From contig JAJYEJ010000008.1 in NCBI GenBank assembly GCA_021785805.1, positions 1 through 24,628 on the forward strand: 24,628 nucleotides of DNA, in the 5' to 3' direction. The translations under genes and the position numbers were made by a program. Source of the DNA: Microcaldota archaeon (GTDB lineage Archaea > Micrarchaeota > Micrarchaeia > Micrarchaeales > Micrarchaeaceae). A model generated the notes under the pieces. It did not search any database. It was given only the letters and a program-made list of their open reading frames with translations, and had not been told where the DNA came from. Shown piece by piece: positions 7,031 through 14,208 of the stretch (positions are counted from its first letter, which is position 1; the number at the start of each line of letters is the position of its first letter).

Positions 7031-7140
7031 GGCCTTAGTGGTGTAACGGCTCGCACAGAGGACTGTGGATCCTCAAGACCGGGTCCGACATCGGCTCCTT
7101 TGATGAATAATCATGAGCCACGGAAATCCCGGCTAAGGCC
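7031..7140 (+). tRNA. tRNA-His (GTG anticodon) with a 37-nt intron in the T-loop
   Basis: The cloverleaf is complete once the intron is removed. G-1 is 7031 and pairs with C73 (7140). The acceptor stem is GCCTTAG 7032-7038 with CTAAGGC 7133-7139. The D stem is 7041-7044 with 7053-7056. The anticodon stem is GAGGA 7058-7062 with TCCTC 7070-7074, and anticodon GTG is at 7065-7067. The T stem is CCGGG 7079-7083 with CCCGG 7128-7132. The T-loop is interrupted. TCCG (7084-7087) pairs with CGGA (7121-7124), flanked by 3-nt bulges ACA (7088-7090) and AAT (7125-7127), which is a canonical bulge-helix-bulge. Cutting after the second base of each bulge removes 7090-7126 and leaves a T-loop TCCGACT, placing the intron at 59/60. 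The encoded G-1 and absent CCA fit archaeal tRNA-His. Pyrimidine-rich DNA at 7141-7158 may terminate transcription. Confidence 0.9.
7090..7126 (+). other. tRNA-His intron at position 59/60, bulge-helix-bulge type
   Basis: The 37-nt intron has its own stem GGCTC (7093-7097) with GAGCC (7115-7119) and an inner stem TGAT (7101-7104) with ATCA (7110-7113). The splice sites lie in two 3-nt bulges separated by exactly 4 bp, the geometry recognised by archaeal tRNA endonuclease. Confidence 0.8.
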
Positions 7141-7154
7141 CTTTTGCTTTCCTT

Positions 7155-8597
7155 TTACTTGATCCTTTTCTCCATTGGGAAGAATATGACGTCCTTTATG
7201 GAAGCCTTGTTGGTGAGGAGCATTACAAGCCTGTCTATCCCAAGCCCGAGCCCGCCTGTCGGAGGCATTCCGTATTCCATCGCTTCCACGAACTCCATAT
7301 CCGACGGAGGAGCTTCCACATCCCCATCGTTCCTGCGCCTATCCTGCTCTTCGAAGTTTTCCCTCTGTATTATAGGGTTGTTCAGCTCCGAGTATGACGG
7401 GCCTAATTCCTTGTCCATCACGTAGAGGTCGAACCTCTCTGCAAGCTCCGGATTCCCCCTCTTCGGTCTCGTAAGCGGGGATGTCTCCTTTGGGAAATCG
7501 AGAAGGAAAGTCGGCTGTGTGAGCTTTCCCTCCAGCACCTTCTCTGAGATCTTGTCGTATGCGTGGTACCTGTTCCTCATCCCTTTCAGGAACCTTATCC
7601 CCATCCCCTCGGCAAGAGCGAATAGCTCGTCATCCCCCATCTTCAGTATGTCCTTTCCAGTCTTCTCCTTTATAGAGTCGATGAACTTTATCCTTTTGAA
7701 TGGCTTCTTGAAGCTGATCTTCTGACCTTGGTATTCGATCTCTGTCGATCCGGCTATGCCCTTTACCACGTATTCCAGGAGGTCCTCCTCAAGCCTCATC
7801 ATATCTTCGTAATCGGCATACGCCTGATACCATTCTATCGCTGTAAACTCCGGGTTATGCGTGGTATCCGAATCCTCGTTCCTGAAGTTCCTGGTGAATT
7901 CAAACACCTTGTCGAACCCCCCTATTATGAGTCTCTTGAGCTGCAGCTCAGGCGATATTCTGAGATAGTGCTCCTCGTTAAGGGTGTTGACGAAAGTCTT
8001 GAACGGCTTCGCATCCGCTCCTCCGTACACTGCCTGGACCACCTGGGTCTCCACCTCCATGAAACCCCTCTGGGCCATGAACTCCCTTATCAGCGAATAT
8101 ATCCTTGCTCTCTTCACGAACACCTCTCTTGACTCTTGGCTCATTATAAGGTCGAGATATCTTTTCCTGTATTTTATCTCTGAGTCCTGAAGTCCATGCC
8201 ACTTGTCAGGGAGAGGCCTTAGTGCCTTCGCTAACTGCGCGTAGCTCTCCACCATGATGCTTATCTGCCCGGGCTTGGTCTTGAACACTTTTCCCTTCAC
8301 CCCTATTATATCGCCAGAGTTGAGGGCCTTCGACTTGCTGAACGATTCCTCCCCAAGCGCGGTGAATTCGAAATACGCCTGTATCTTTCCAGTGCTATCC
8401 AGTACATCTATGAATACCAGCTTGCCTGATTTCCTTACGGCTACCGCCCTGCCTGCCACGGATACTTCCTTGCCCTCATACTTCGCGTAGTCCGAAACTA
8501 TATCTGCAGCCTTTGCAGTAACGTCGTAGGAATATGGCATGTTAGATATGAATTCCCTCAAATCGCCCTTACTGGTTTCGCTAGGCATAGAATCCAT
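7155..8597 (-). CDS. lysS: Lysyl-tRNA synthetase, class II
   Basis: It charges tRNA-Lys in the cytoplasm. From ATG 8597 the product has 480 residues. An N-terminal OB-fold anticodon-binding domain lies at about 40-120 (KEVSVAGRAVAVRKSGKLVF). The LysRS-typical KYRKRYLDLI follows. Motif 1 is near 180, motif 2 RNFRNEDSDTTHNPEFT is at about 236-252, and motif 3 GLGLGIDRLVML is at about 449-460. LPDKWHGLQD and PELQLKRLIIGGFDKVFE separate it from Asp/AsnRS. The open frame extends to an ATG at 8642, but a TATA box at 8616-8623 predicts transcription from about 8592, which makes 8597 or the ATG at 8588 the likely start. Many archaea use an unrelated class I LysRS, so the class II enzyme is a lineage trait. 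Its 3' end converges on tRNA-His, 14 bases away. Confidence 0.93.
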   Translation of the reverse strand: MDSMPSETSKGDLREFISNMPYSYDVTAKAADIVSDYAKYEGKEVSVAGRAVAVRKSGKLVFIDVLDSTGKIQAYFEFTALGEESFSKSKALNSGDIIGVKGKVFKTKPGQISIMVESYAQLAKALRPLPDKWHGLQDSEIKYRKRYLDLIMSQESREVFVKRARIYSLIREFMAQRGFMEVETQVVQAVYGGADAKPFKTFVNTLNEEHYLRISPELQLKRLIIGGFDKVFEFTRNFRNEDSDTTHNPEFTAIEWYQAYADYEDMMRLEEDLLEYVVKGIAGSTEIEYQGQKISFKKPFKRIKFIDSIKEKTGKDILKMGDDELFALAEGMGIRFLKGMRNRYHAYDKISEKVLEGKLTQPTFLLDFPKETSPLTRPKRGNPELAERFDLYVMDKELGPSYSELNNPIIQRENFEEQDRRRNDGDVEAPPSDMEFVEAMEYGMPPTGGLGLGIDRLVMLLTNKASIKDVIFFPMEKRIK

Positions 8598-8615
8598 TAG
8601 ATTTCTATCAGAGAC

Positions 8616-8623
8616 TTTAAAAA
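8616..8623 (-). promoter_or_regulatory. TATA box for lysS
   Basis: On the minus strand this reads TTTTTAAA. Counting 24 bases on gives a start near 8592, between the two candidate ATGs (8597, 8588). It sits downstream of the 8673-8713 hairpin, so lysS appears to have its own promoter. Confidence 0.5.
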
Positions 8624-8672
8624 GAGTCTGTACTAGGAGCATATTGGCACTAATTGAAGAAAAAGAAAGGGT

Positions 8673-8713
8673 TTTAGAGCCCGCCGCAGAGAGGGTCGAT
8701 GGCGGGCTCTAAA
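8673..8713 (-). terminator. 13-bp perfect hairpin with pyrimidine-rich tail, terminator-like
   Basis: TTTAGAGCCCGCC (8673-8685) pairs perfectly with GGCGGGCTCTAAA (8701-8713) around a 15-base loop. On the minus strand it follows the stop of the coiled-coil/winged-helix gene (8715) by one base and is followed by a T-rich run (CCCTTTCTTTTTCTTC). This resembles an intrinsic terminator. Archaea usually rely on T-runs alone, so a strong stem is notable. An mRNA-stabilising 3' structure is the alternative. Confidence 0.55.
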
Positions 8714-8714
8714 T

Positions 8715-9266
8715 TTACTGTGGGGGTGATACAATTAGTGCATTTTTGGTCGTCTTGCCAGCAGCATTATACATGTAGAAAACCTTGTGACCTGCCTGAT
8801 GCCTTGTAAGTATGCCCATCATCTTCAGCTTGTTCAGCCTTGCTGATGCGGCATTCCTTCCTTTGTAACCCATCATCTTCTTGATGTCGTCAGCACATGC
8901 CATGCTTTTTATCTGTATGTACTGCACTATCTTGGTGTCTAGGCCCGACAGCACCACGGTTGGGCGCTCGGCCGGTTCCTGTTCCTGGGGCTGGGCTTCG
9001 AATTCCTCCTCTTCGACTGCATTCACTTCGGCCTCTAGCTTTGAAAGGGTAGTCGACATCCTCTCGATCATCTGCCTTGTGCTCTTGTTCTCGCTTATCA
9101 CGAACTTGAGAAGCGTTAACAAACCGCTGCTGGTCTCTTCAACCTTCTCCTTCTCCGATAATATTGATCTTAGCGACTCCTCCTTGTTCCCCAGCTTCGC
9201 TATCTGTTTCCTGATAGCTACGAGGTCGCCTTTTAAATCATTTTTTTGGCCCATGCCAATCAACAT
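8715..9266 (-). CDS. Coiled-coil plus C-terminal winged-helix protein, probable DNA-binding regulator
   Basis: The product has 183 residues from ATG 9266 (183-codon frame; ATG 9254 would remove four). Residues about 8-82 are heptad-like and highly charged, suited to a coiled coil. About 83-103 is an acidic, Pro/Gln-rich linker (VEEEEFEAQPQEQEPAERPT). About 104-170 is a winged helix (LDTKIVQYIQIKSMACADDI, then the recognition helix in KGRNAASARLNKLKMMGIL and a wing HQAGHKVFYMY). This suggests a dimeric DNA-binding protein. No upstream in-frame start is possible because TGA lies two codons before ATG 9266. Two palindromes sharing AATCATG sit upstream and may be its own operators. The named family is unknown to me. 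Confidence 0.7.
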   Translation of the reverse strand: MLIGMGQKNDLKGDLVAIRKQIAKLGNKEESLRSILSEKEKVEETSSGLLTLLKFVISENKSTRQMIERMSTTLSKLEAEVNAVEEEEFEAQPQEQEPAERPTVVLSGLDTKIVQYIQIKSMACADDIKKMMGYKGRNAASARLNKLKMMGILTRHQAGHKVFYMYNAAGKTTKNALIVSPPQ

Positions 9267-9278
9267 GATTCAATCATG
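9264..9278. repeat. Inverted repeat CATGATT-C-AATCATG overlapping the start of the coiled-coil/winged-helix gene
   Basis: A perfect 7-bp inverted repeat with a single central base. It includes the ATG at 9266. It shares its arms with the palindrome at 9304-9315. Confidence 0.55.
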
Positions 9279-9303
9279 GAAGTGTTACGAACTGGTCACG
9301 AAA

Positions 9304-9315
9304 CAATCATGATTG
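9304..9315. repeat. 12-bp perfect palindrome CAATCATGATTG
   Basis: It shares the AATCATG/CATGATT arms with 9264-9278, centre to centre about 38 bases away. It lies just downstream of the transcription start predicted from the minus-strand TATA box at 9345-9353, as an operator would. Confidence 0.5.
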
Positions 9316-9344
9316 AGTCACAGTTAGTATAGTGAAAGAATAAG

Positions 9345-9353
9345 TATTTAAAT
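9345..9353 (-). promoter_or_regulatory. Probable TATA box for the coiled-coil/winged-helix gene
   Basis: The minus strand reads ATTTAAATA. Transcription would start near 9321, leaving a leader of about 55 bases that contains both palindromes. Confidence 0.4.
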
Positions 9354-9439
9354 GTTGGTAATTTGCGGAAGTGCCGCATATCCGTAGTACAGCGCAAGTC
9401 GCCACTGGAGAAGTAAAGTTTACGACGGTGACACTCGGT

Positions 9440-9447
9440 TTTAAATA
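9440..9447 (+). promoter_or_regulatory. TATA box for the KH-domain gene
   Basis: TTTAAATA lies 30-37 bases before ATG 9477 and predicts a start near 9471. A TTG at 9453 in the same reading frame falls upstream of that point, which is why ATG 9477 is chosen. Confidence 0.6.
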
Positions 9448-9476
9448 GATAGTTGAAGAAAATACTCCGTAATACC

Positions 9477-10010
9477 ATGCAACAGATTTACATACCGGTT
9501 GAAAGGCTGAAGACGTTGAGAGGGGACAAGAAGCTGATTGGCTCGTTCGAGAAGGCGACAAGATGCAGGATAAGCCTCACTGCAGGCGACTGTATTGAAG
9601 CAACAAGCCGGAACGACAATGCGTATGATGAGTTCCTGGCTAAGAATGTCATCTCGGCTTATGGCAGGGGCTTTGAGCCCCATGTTGCCGAGCTCCTCCT
9701 TAGGGACGATTATTATTTCTCTTCGATAGACCTGGGACGTGAATTCGGAAACAGCAAAAGGCTTCAGCATGTCAAGGCAAGGATCATAGGGAAGGAGGGC
9801 AAGGCAAAGACATACATTGAGGGGGTAAGCGGCGTGAAGATAAGCGTATACGGGGACACAGTTAGCTTTATAGGGTCTGCAGAACAAATAGAGGAGGCTG
9901 AAGCCGCCGTTAACACACTGATAGACGGAAGCACACACAAGCTAGCTTATGCGAGGATGGAGGCGGCGCACAGAAAGCATAAAGAGAAGGCGCATGACAT
10001 TGCGTTTTAG
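9477..10010 (+). CDS. KH-domain ribosome biogenesis protein, archaeal Dim2/Pno1-like
   Basis: This 177-residue protein contains two KH-type modules. The first (about 1-70) opens with QQIYIPVERLKTLRG and lacks a clear GXXG loop. The second (about 95-160) has RIIGKEGKAKTYIEGVSGVK with the canonical IGKEG loop, then the signature ISVYGDTVSFIGSAEQIEEA. This arrangement and the final MLxG-like segment (NTLIDGSTHKLAYARME) are those of archaeal Dim2/Pno1, which binds the 3' end region of 16S rRNA during small-subunit maturation with Nob1 and Rio-type kinases. It probably shares a transcript with Top6B, 34 bases downstream. ATG 9477 is preferred over TTG 9453 because of the promoter position. Confidence 0.85.
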   Translation: MQQIYIPVERLKTLRGDKKLIGSFEKATRCRISLTAGDCIEATSRNDNAYDEFLAKNVISAYGRGFEPHVAELLLRDDYYFSSIDLGREFGNSKRLQHVKARIIGKEGKAKTYIEGVSGVKISVYGDTVSFIGSAEQIEEAEAAVNTLIDGSTHKLAYARMEAAHRKHKEKAHDIAF

Positions 10011-10044
10011 CGGTTAAAGCCATTGATTAGCGACTGGTGATCGT

Positions 10045-11682
10045 ATGGAAGTACGGGTAGCAGAGGAGATATTCAAGGAATTCAAGGAACACTCGATAGC
10101 GGAATTCTTCAAGAAGAACAGGCAGATGTTAGGATACTCGGGCATGGTAAGGTCTCTCGTTACGGTGGTGCACGAATACGTGACAAACAGCCTTGACGCA
10201 TGCGAAGAGGCAGGCATACTGCCCGATATAACCGTGGAGGTGAAGGAGACTTCCGATACCCATTACACCGTCAAGGTAACGGACAACGGACCTGGAGTGC
10301 CAAAGGCGTATATAGGCAAGGCGCTTGCTACCGTGCTCGCCGGGACTAAGTTCCATAGATATGTGCAACAGAGGGGACAGCAGGGCATAGGCGCAGCAGG
10401 ATGTACGCTGTTCGCACAGATAACCACAGGGAAGGAGATATCAGTAAGGTCTTCTACTGGAAAAGGCAAGGCATACACCTGCAAGGTCGCCATAGACACA
10501 GTAAGGAACAAGCCGATAGTCACGGACCTCACCGAAATGAACGATGGACCTAGCGGCCTCTCAGTGGAGGGCGAGTTCGCCGATGTCAAGTATGAGAACA
10601 GCGACCATGGCGTGTACGAATACCTAAAGCGAACCGCGCTGTCTAATCCGCACTGCCAGATAAGGTTCATAGATCCAACCGGAAAGGAGAACCTTTTCAT
10701 CAGGTCGGTCAACGTTATGCCGGCTAGACCTGAGGCTACGCTGCCGCACCCGCTCGGGCTTTCTGTGAATGACCTGCTGGATTTTGCGCGCCTGAGCCAG
10801 AGCAGGAAGGTATCCTCTTTCCTTGTCGACACGTTTGCGAGATTAACCTCGAACAAGGTGGCGGAGCTCAAGGAGATAGCGAAGGGCGTTGATTTCGACA
10901 AGGCTCCAGAGTCCCTCACATGGCCTGAAGCTGAGGAGCTGATAAAGGCGATACGCACAGTGAAGTGGATCGCGCCGGAAGCCACATCCATAGTGCCAAT
11001 AGGCAAGGAGCAGATCTCGATAGCGTTGAAGAACATACTCAATCCCGACTTCATGAACGTCGTGCAGAGAAAACCAGGTGTTTTCAGGGGCGGGGTGCCG
11101 TTCGTGATTGAGGCTGCTGTGTGCTACGGTGGCAATTCCGGAGAGAAGACGGATGAGGGGCATTCCGGTACGATGTTGAGGTTCGCGAACCGCGTTCCGT
11201 TGCTCTTCGACGCCAGCAATTGCGCGCTCACAGACGCGATGAAGGGGGTACTGTGGAAGAGGTATAACATAGACCTCGATACGCAACCTGTCAGCATACT
11301 TGTAAGCATATGCTCAGTGCACGTGCCGTACGCAGGCGTCGGCAAGGAGGCAGTGTCAAAGGAGGATGAGATCATAGCGGAAGCGAAGCTTGCGATCATG
11401 GATGCGGCAAGAGGTGTCCAGCAGTATATAAGAGGCAAGCAGCACGCCAGCTTTGAGGCGAATAGGTACAAGACCACTATGAGATATGCGAAGCAGCTGG
11501 CTAAGGACGTAGCCGACCTCACAGGATATGATGAGAAAAAGGTCGAGGAGGATATCAAAGCGCTTACGCTAAAACACTATCCGCACCTCAAGGAGAATGC
11601 ATCTGAAGACCAAGGACAAGATGATAGCGGCCAACGGAATGACCAAGCATCGGAGCCCGACGAGGAGAAGGAGAATCAATAA
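10045..11682 (+). CDS. top6B: DNA topoisomerase VI subunit B
   Basis: This ATPase subunit of the A2B2 type IIB topoisomerase relaxes and decatenates DNA. Its 545 residues are close to the archaeal family length. The GHKL fold is clear: the N box is around VVHEYVTNSLDACEEAG (Glu44, Asn48, Asp51), G1 is TDNGPGVP at about 79-86, and the G2/lid glycines are QQRGQQGIGAAG at about 108-119. The H2TH-like middle (about 230-300) and the transducer (about 310-480, including KPGVFRGGVPFVIEAA) follow. An acidic, Gln/Asp-rich tail of about 30 residues ends the protein. GGTGATC (10036-10042), complementary to the 16S 3' end, sits two bases before the ATG and supports this start. The A subunit gene is not adjacent, although it often is in archaea. 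Confidence 0.95.
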   Translation: MEVRVAEEIFKEFKEHSIAEFFKKNRQMLGYSGMVRSLVTVVHEYVTNSLDACEEAGILPDITVEVKETSDTHYTVKVTDNGPGVPKAYIGKALATVLAGTKFHRYVQQRGQQGIGAAGCTLFAQITTGKEISVRSSTGKGKAYTCKVAIDTVRNKPIVTDLTEMNDGPSGLSVEGEFADVKYENSDHGVYEYLKRTALSNPHCQIRFIDPTGKENLFIRSVNVMPARPEATLPHPLGLSVNDLLDFARLSQSRKVSSFLVDTFARLTSNKVAELKEIAKGVDFDKAPESLTWPEAEELIKAIRTVKWIAPEATSIVPIGKEQISIALKNILNPDFMNVVQRKPGVFRGGVPFVIEAAVCYGGNSGEKTDEGHSGTMLRFANRVPLLFDASNCALTDAMKGVLWKRYNIDLDTQPVSILVSICSVHVPYAGVGKEAVSKEDEIIAEAKLAIMDAARGVQQYIRGKQHASFEANRYKTTMRYAKQLAKDVADLTGYDEKKVEEDIKALTLKHYPHLKENASEDQGQDDSGQRNDQASEPDEEKENQ

Positions 11683-11715
11683 CGGCCGCCAGGAATCCAC
11701 TGCTCATGGTGATGC

Positions 11716-14169
11716 TCATGTGGTGAGTATTCCTTCCGGATTATCCGCATCGATCAGCTGCACGTATCCTACGGCGAGATACATCTTCAGCTCCTCCGCC
11801 TCTCTCGCTGCCGACGAATTGAGCTTTTCCTTGAACTCCTCAAGTCGTTCCGCATTGAGGAATGCCATGTATGTCTTAGTGCCTTTGTAGACCGGAATCT
11901 TGGTGAACCTGCCGCTTGAGGAGCTTATTATTATGTACGCCTTCTCGTTCCTTAGCGTGGTCACTATATCGGCCACCTCGCTCCGGTCCAGGTCGGTGAA
12001 TATGTGGCCATGGGCTACTAGATAGACCCTTAGCTTCTTGAATGTGGCGAGGTACTCTATGTCATGCTTGCTCTGCTCCACCCATGCCTTCGGCGCATAC
12101 ATGTCGTCGACCTCTACCACCTTGCCGGATGATACGAGTGTGTCGAGTATGGTCTCGATGTTGTTGTATGTCAGCGACACTGGTATGTTATTGTAGCGCA
12201 CGACGTTCGATATGCCGGTCTTGAACTCCGTCTTCGTAAGCGGCATGTATCTCCAGTGGTAGTACATGTTCAGCCTATCGAAGACCGACATCGCCTCATT
12301 CTCCTTTATCTTCATGCTGACCTTTGCCGGCGGCGGCATGGACGGCACGTCTATGTAGAATTCGTCCCTCACCGGGGCCTTGACCACGGTGACCTCTAGA
12401 AGCACTATGACGAACACGACTATGAACTCTATGTACTGCTTGTTTATGGTTATCTTGACAGGTGTGTAATACACGCTGGTCGTGGCGACGTAGTTCAAGA
12501 TATCTGCTGTGAACTGCTGGTTCCCGTTAGGGTTGCCCTGTCCCTGCTTAAGCGTGTAGACAAGCGTGCCGTTCGTTATGTTGACAGTCTGGCCGTACTG
12601 CCCCCCATCGGTCATATATGCCTGTACTCCGGTTATGGTGCTGGACGCTGAGGTTACCGAGAATATGAATGAGTAGCTCCCGTTCACAACTGGCGTTGTC
12701 GTGATGTATTTAAGGGATATCGCAGGCACGGTGAAGTACGATGCCGCGTAATATTGGCCAAGGGAGCCCCTAAGCTGTGCAACGTATGATCCAGGTCCCA
12801 GATTGAGTGTCAATGGGACCACGAACGAGTAGTTGGCAGGGATGTCCTTCGAGAAGAACGGTGGTATGCTCTCTATCAGCGTCATGTTCTGGTCGTAGAT
12901 GTTTAGGTAGGGCGATACGCCAGATTCGTTTGACGTGCTGGCTATGCGCATCGTCGCATTGAACGACCTGGTCGGGGTTACGATCGACGGCATGGAAATC
13001 GTGCCATTTATGGGAAAGGATGGATTTTGGACATTAAGCACCTGGTATGCCCCATTGAAGACCCCGCTCGTTCCGTTCGTTATTATCGTGGTTATGCGCT
13101 CATAGCTCGAATTCAGGAATGCGTACGAGTAGCTAGCGGCAGGGACCGGTGGCAGTGAAAGTCCGAGCTTTATATCCTTGCCGCCCCCGTGCGGCGGGGT
13201 TACCAGATAGGTTTCGCGCGTATAGCTTGGCACCCAGAAGTTCTCCGACATCGCGGTAGCGATATCGAACGCGGCCTGGTCAGGCGTGCTCCATGACTTG
13301 TTCAGGTAATTGGAAAACGCGACTACCGCGCCTGAACCGACATCCTCGTATGTTATCCCTCCGTACTGGGAACCGGAGGAGAGGAAGAACGTAGGCGTGG
13401 AGAAGTTGCCGAATACCCCATGCACATTTTGTGAATATGTCTGGAGGTAGGTCAGCTCGTTGGTGTCTGGGTTCGGTTGGATCACGGACTGCGGGGCTAT
13501 GACCTGAGAGAAGTTCCTGCCCACATAGAATACGGTTATGCCCTTATCCATCAGATAGGTAATCATCGGTATCCCTGACGTGTAAGCTTTAGCCATGTAG
13601 TCAGGAAGCCTCCCGTTGACCACGATCAGGACGGAGTTGTTCTGCATGTTTGGCAGTTGCTGCGCGGTTATCAGTTGTACACCCGATGATGGGCTTATGG
13701 CGCTGTAGTTTGCCAGATCCTTGTCGAGCGCCACTACCATCCCGTTCACGTCAAATCCCTTGCACCCTACGCACTGGTTGCTCCAGTTAAGTATGTAGAC
13801 GCTGCCGGTTGGCGGAGGCCTCTGGTATAGGCTTACCGATACCGACATGCTCGAGACGTTGGATGCGCTATAGTGCAGCAGCAGATATGGAATGACCAGC
13901 GCCCCCTGATCGTATGAAAGCAGTTGCTGCGATATCAAGCCTGTGCTCGACACCGGTTTATGCGTGAAGAACTGTATGGGCTGCGGAGGAGGAGGCGCGG
14001 CCTTGAGCGCAGCCGAGATGCTGAGCCCGAGATAGATGAATGCGATGGCAAGCACTATGAAGATTGCCGCTATTATCATGATCAGGCGCTTCGGCGGCTT
14101 CTTTATGCTTATAGGTACTCCGCCTCCTGCTAGAGCGGTGTTGACCCCTTTCTTGCTTAGTGCCACCAT
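11716..14169 (-). CDS. 817-residue membrane protein with large external domain and winged-helix-like cytoplasmic tail, T4SS-associated
   Basis: There is a basic cytoplasmic leader (1-28), a first membrane helix (about 29-52), a Pro-rich spacer (APPPPQPIQ), then about 520 external residues rich in Ser/Thr/Asn with many N-x-S/T sequons. A second membrane helix lies at about 581-597, followed by a 220-residue cytoplasmic domain. External residues about 120-225 look like an alpha/beta Rossmann-type unit (NSVLIVVNGRLPD, DKGITVFYVGRNF). Later parts resemble beta-sandwich repeats. The cytoplasmic part (about 620-700) looks like a winged helix (SVFDRLNMYYHWRY, NNIETILDTLVSSGKVVEVD). This topology suits a receptor or scaffold linking the surface to the secretion machine. 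No known family recognised. It is the last gene of the minus-strand cluster and converges on top6B. Confidence 0.8.
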   Translation of the reverse strand: MVALSKKGVNTALAGGGVPISIKKPPKRLIMIIAAIFIVLAIAFIYLGLSISAALKAAPPPPQPIQFFTHKPVSSTGLISQQLLSYDQGALVIPYLLLHYSASNVSSMSVSVSLYQRPPPTGSVYILNWSNQCVGCKGFDVNGMVVALDKDLANYSAISPSSGVQLITAQQLPNMQNNSVLIVVNGRLPDYMAKAYTSGIPMITYLMDKGITVFYVGRNFSQVIAPQSVIQPNPDTNELTYLQTYSQNVHGVFGNFSTPTFFLSSGSQYGGITYEDVGSGAVVAFSNYLNKSWSTPDQAAFDIATAMSENFWVPSYTRETYLVTPPHGGGKDIKLGLSLPPVPAASYSYAFLNSSYERITTIITNGTSGVFNGAYQVLNVQNPSFPINGTISMPSIVTPTRSFNATMRIASTSNESGVSPYLNIYDQNMTLIESIPPFFSKDIPANYSFVVPLTLNLGPGSYVAQLRGSLGQYYAASYFTVPAISLKYITTTPVVNGSYSFIFSVTSASSTITGVQAYMTDGGQYGQTVNITNGTLVYTLKQGQGNPNGNQQFTADILNYVATTSVYYTPVKITINKQYIEFIVVFVIVLLEVTVVKAPVRDEFYIDVPSMPPPAKVSMKIKENEAMSVFDRLNMYYHWRYMPLTKTEFKTGISNVVRYNNIPVSLTYNNIETILDTLVSSGKVVEVDDMYAPKAWVEQSKHDIEYLATFKKLRVYLVAHGHIFTDLDRSEVADIVTTLRNEKAYIIISSSSGRFTKIPVYKGTKTYMAFLNAERLEEFKEKLNSSAAREAEELKMYLAVGYVQLIDADNPEGILTT

Positions 14170-14208
14170 TTAGTCCACTTTCCTGTCTTTTTACATGCTT
14201 CTTATCCG

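Noticed and set aside
8598..8642. N-terminal extension of lysyl-tRNA synthetase to ATG 8642
   Set aside because: A TATA box lies within or next to this stretch, and the added residues are not typical of LysRS. A shorter start is preferred.
9364..9378. Small hairpin TGCGG-AAGTG-CCGCA in the divergent intergenic region
   Set aside because: Only 5 bp with no tail or conserved RNA motif. Not enough to call an RNA or terminator.
9296..9478. 60-codon minus-strand frame over the KH gene promoter
   Set aside because: Cys/Phe-rich, no domain features, and it covers two TATA boxes and a palindrome. Better read as a promoter region.
9441..9938. 165-codon minus-strand frame opposite the KH gene
   Set aside because: Antisense shadow of a clear KH-domain gene with strong family motifs.
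10263..11054. 263-codon minus-strand frame opposite top6B
   Set aside because: Antisense of an unambiguous topoisomerase gene. Its composition is what antisense of a GC-biased coding frame gives.
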